This document shows, one piece after another, positions 34,486-35,235 of a stretch of 35,235 bases of DNA. The DNA comes from JAYZAP01 sp964645285. GTDB lineage: Bacteria > Pseudomonadota > Alphaproteobacteria > JAAXGF01. Within the stretch, counting starts at the first letter, position 1, and each line of letters starts with the position of its first letter. The stretch lies in the NCBI GenBank assembly GCA_964645285.1, contig CAZYDR010000034.1:1-35235 (forward strand), written 5' to 3'. The position numbers and the translations under genes were made by a program. Below the pieces are notes generated by a model. It did not search any database. It was not told where the DNA came from and saw only the letters and a list, made by a program, of their open reading frames with translations.

Positions 34486-35235
34486 TGGCCCCCGGATCGC
34501 AATCGATCTCGACGGATATCGATGGCTATCTCGAGGCCCAGGAAGACAAAGACCTACTGCGCTTCATCACCTGCGGCTCCGTCGATGACGGTAAGAGCAC
34601 CCTGATCGGCCGCCTGCTTTGGGATTCCAAACTCATATTCGAAGACTAGCTCGCGGCCCTGAAAAGCGACTCTAAGAGAGTTGGCACCCAGGGCGATGCC
34701 ATTGATTTTGCCCTGTTGCTCGATGGTCTCCAGGCCGAGCGCGAACAAGGCATCACCATCGACGTGGCCTACCGTTTCTTTACCACCGAAAAACGCAAGT
34801 TCATCGTCGCCGATACGCCGGGGCAGGAGCAATACACCCGCAACATGGCCACCGGCGCATCCAACGTCCATGTGGCGGTGATCCTGGTCGATGCTCGAAA
34901 AGGCGTTCTCACTCAAACCCGGCGCCATAGCTATATCGTATCGCTGATGGGAATCAGGAAGGCGGTGTTGGCGGTCAACAAAATGGACCTGGTCGACTTC
35001 GATCAGAAAACCTTCGAGGCGATCAAACAGGAATACGAAGATTTTACCGCCGATCTCGGCTTTGAGGATATTACCGCCATTCCGATTTCCGCCCTGCAGG
35101 GCGATAACTTGATCGCGCCGGGCGCCCGCAGCCACTGGTACCTCGGTCCGACCCTGTTGAGTTATCTGGAAACCGTTGAAATCGCGTCGGACGCAGCGCA
35201 CCAACCGTTCCGCATGCCGGTCCAATGGGTCAACC
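34485..35235 (+). pseudogene. cysN: Sulfate adenylyltransferase subunit 1 gene, TAG-interrupted and cut by the window end
   Basis: CysN is the GTPase half of ATP sulfurylase, which couples GTP hydrolysis to sulfate activation. GTG 34485 overlaps the cysD stop. Seen: CGSVDDGKSTLIGRLL (P-loop, about residues 32-47), then FED-stop-LAALKSDSKRVGTQGDAI with TAG at 34647-34649 (codon 55), AEREQGITIDVAYRFFTTEK, G3 motif ADTPGQEQYTRN, G4 NKMD and FRMPVQWVN at the window edge. Known CysN proteins have Gln at the stop position (EDQL), so CAG to TAG is the obvious change. The G3 His of DTPGH is Gln (codon 34824-34826). The amber should abolish the protein unless it is suppressed or a sequence error. Fusion to CysC downstream cannot be judged. 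Confidence 0.88.

Noticed and set aside
22242..35235. Reassignment of TAG to an amino acid across the genome
   Set aside because: Several intact genes here end at TAG exactly where the family ends (LysE exporter, kinase-aminotransferase fusion, glyoxalase-II-like, both tandem MFS genes, msrB, FAD oxidase, bactofilin 2, cysD). The interrupted positions also call for different residues (Trp and Gln).
1..35235. CRISPR arrays, tRNA or rRNA genes, insertion sequences, prophage or toxin-antitoxin genes
   Set aside because: No direct-repeat arrays, cloverleaf-like segments, transposase/integrase motifs or paired small toxin-antitoxin frames were found by reading both strands.

Overview
The window reads as a chromosomal segment of a GC-rich alphaproteobacterium, probably near the Rhodospirillales. 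The main pointers are the order membrane cytochrome c (CycM type), kdsB, pheA, plus two bactofilins, a cysD-cysN start and uniformly GC-rich codon use. This placement rests on gene content and order alone; there is no rRNA or tRNA in the window. A run of ten Ns inside cysD shows that this is a draft assembly.

Layout. 1-9.1 kb holds housekeeping and amino-acid or small-molecule metabolism: a soluble molybdopterin oxidoreductase, an EamA transporter, a methyltransferase, a RidA-family protein, glnS translationally joined to a LysE-type exporter, and a large kinase plus class-III aminotransferase fusion. 9.1-16.6 kb holds an orphan xanthine-dehydrogenase-type molybdenum subunit, a 14-TM drug-exporter-like MFS protein, a glyoxalase-II-like hydrolase and two tandem, closely related MFS transporters. 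16.6-22.2 kb holds a heterodimeric ABC exporter with complementary degenerate ATP sites, msrB and a FAD-dependent amine-oxidase-like enzyme. 22.2-25.5 kb holds a DUF1194 (von Willebrand-like) gene, a secreted ankyrin protein and a CadC-like winged-helix/TPR regulator. 25.5-28.9 kb holds an SDR enzyme, a structured 162-bp intergenic inverted-repeat element, a second EamA transporter, two bactofilins and a clear terminator. 28.9-35.2 kb holds two membrane-anchored cytochromes c, two gene fragments that meet head-on, a PPP-type phosphatase, kdsB, pheA, and cysD-cysN running off the end.

The most striking pattern is gene damage confined to the right-hand part. Four otherwise intact reading frames (DUF1194, winged-helix/TPR regulator, HD-GYP-like protein, cysN) each carry exactly one in-frame TAG. 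A metE-like remnant has a 1-nt frameshift. The metE-like and HD-GYP-like genes both lose their 5' ends at the same point near 29.59 kb. TAG also ends many intact genes here, so a general TAG recoding is unlikely. The choices are real pseudogenization, readthrough, or consensus errors and mis-joins in the draft. No CRISPR array, integrase, transposase, phage gene or tRNA was seen.
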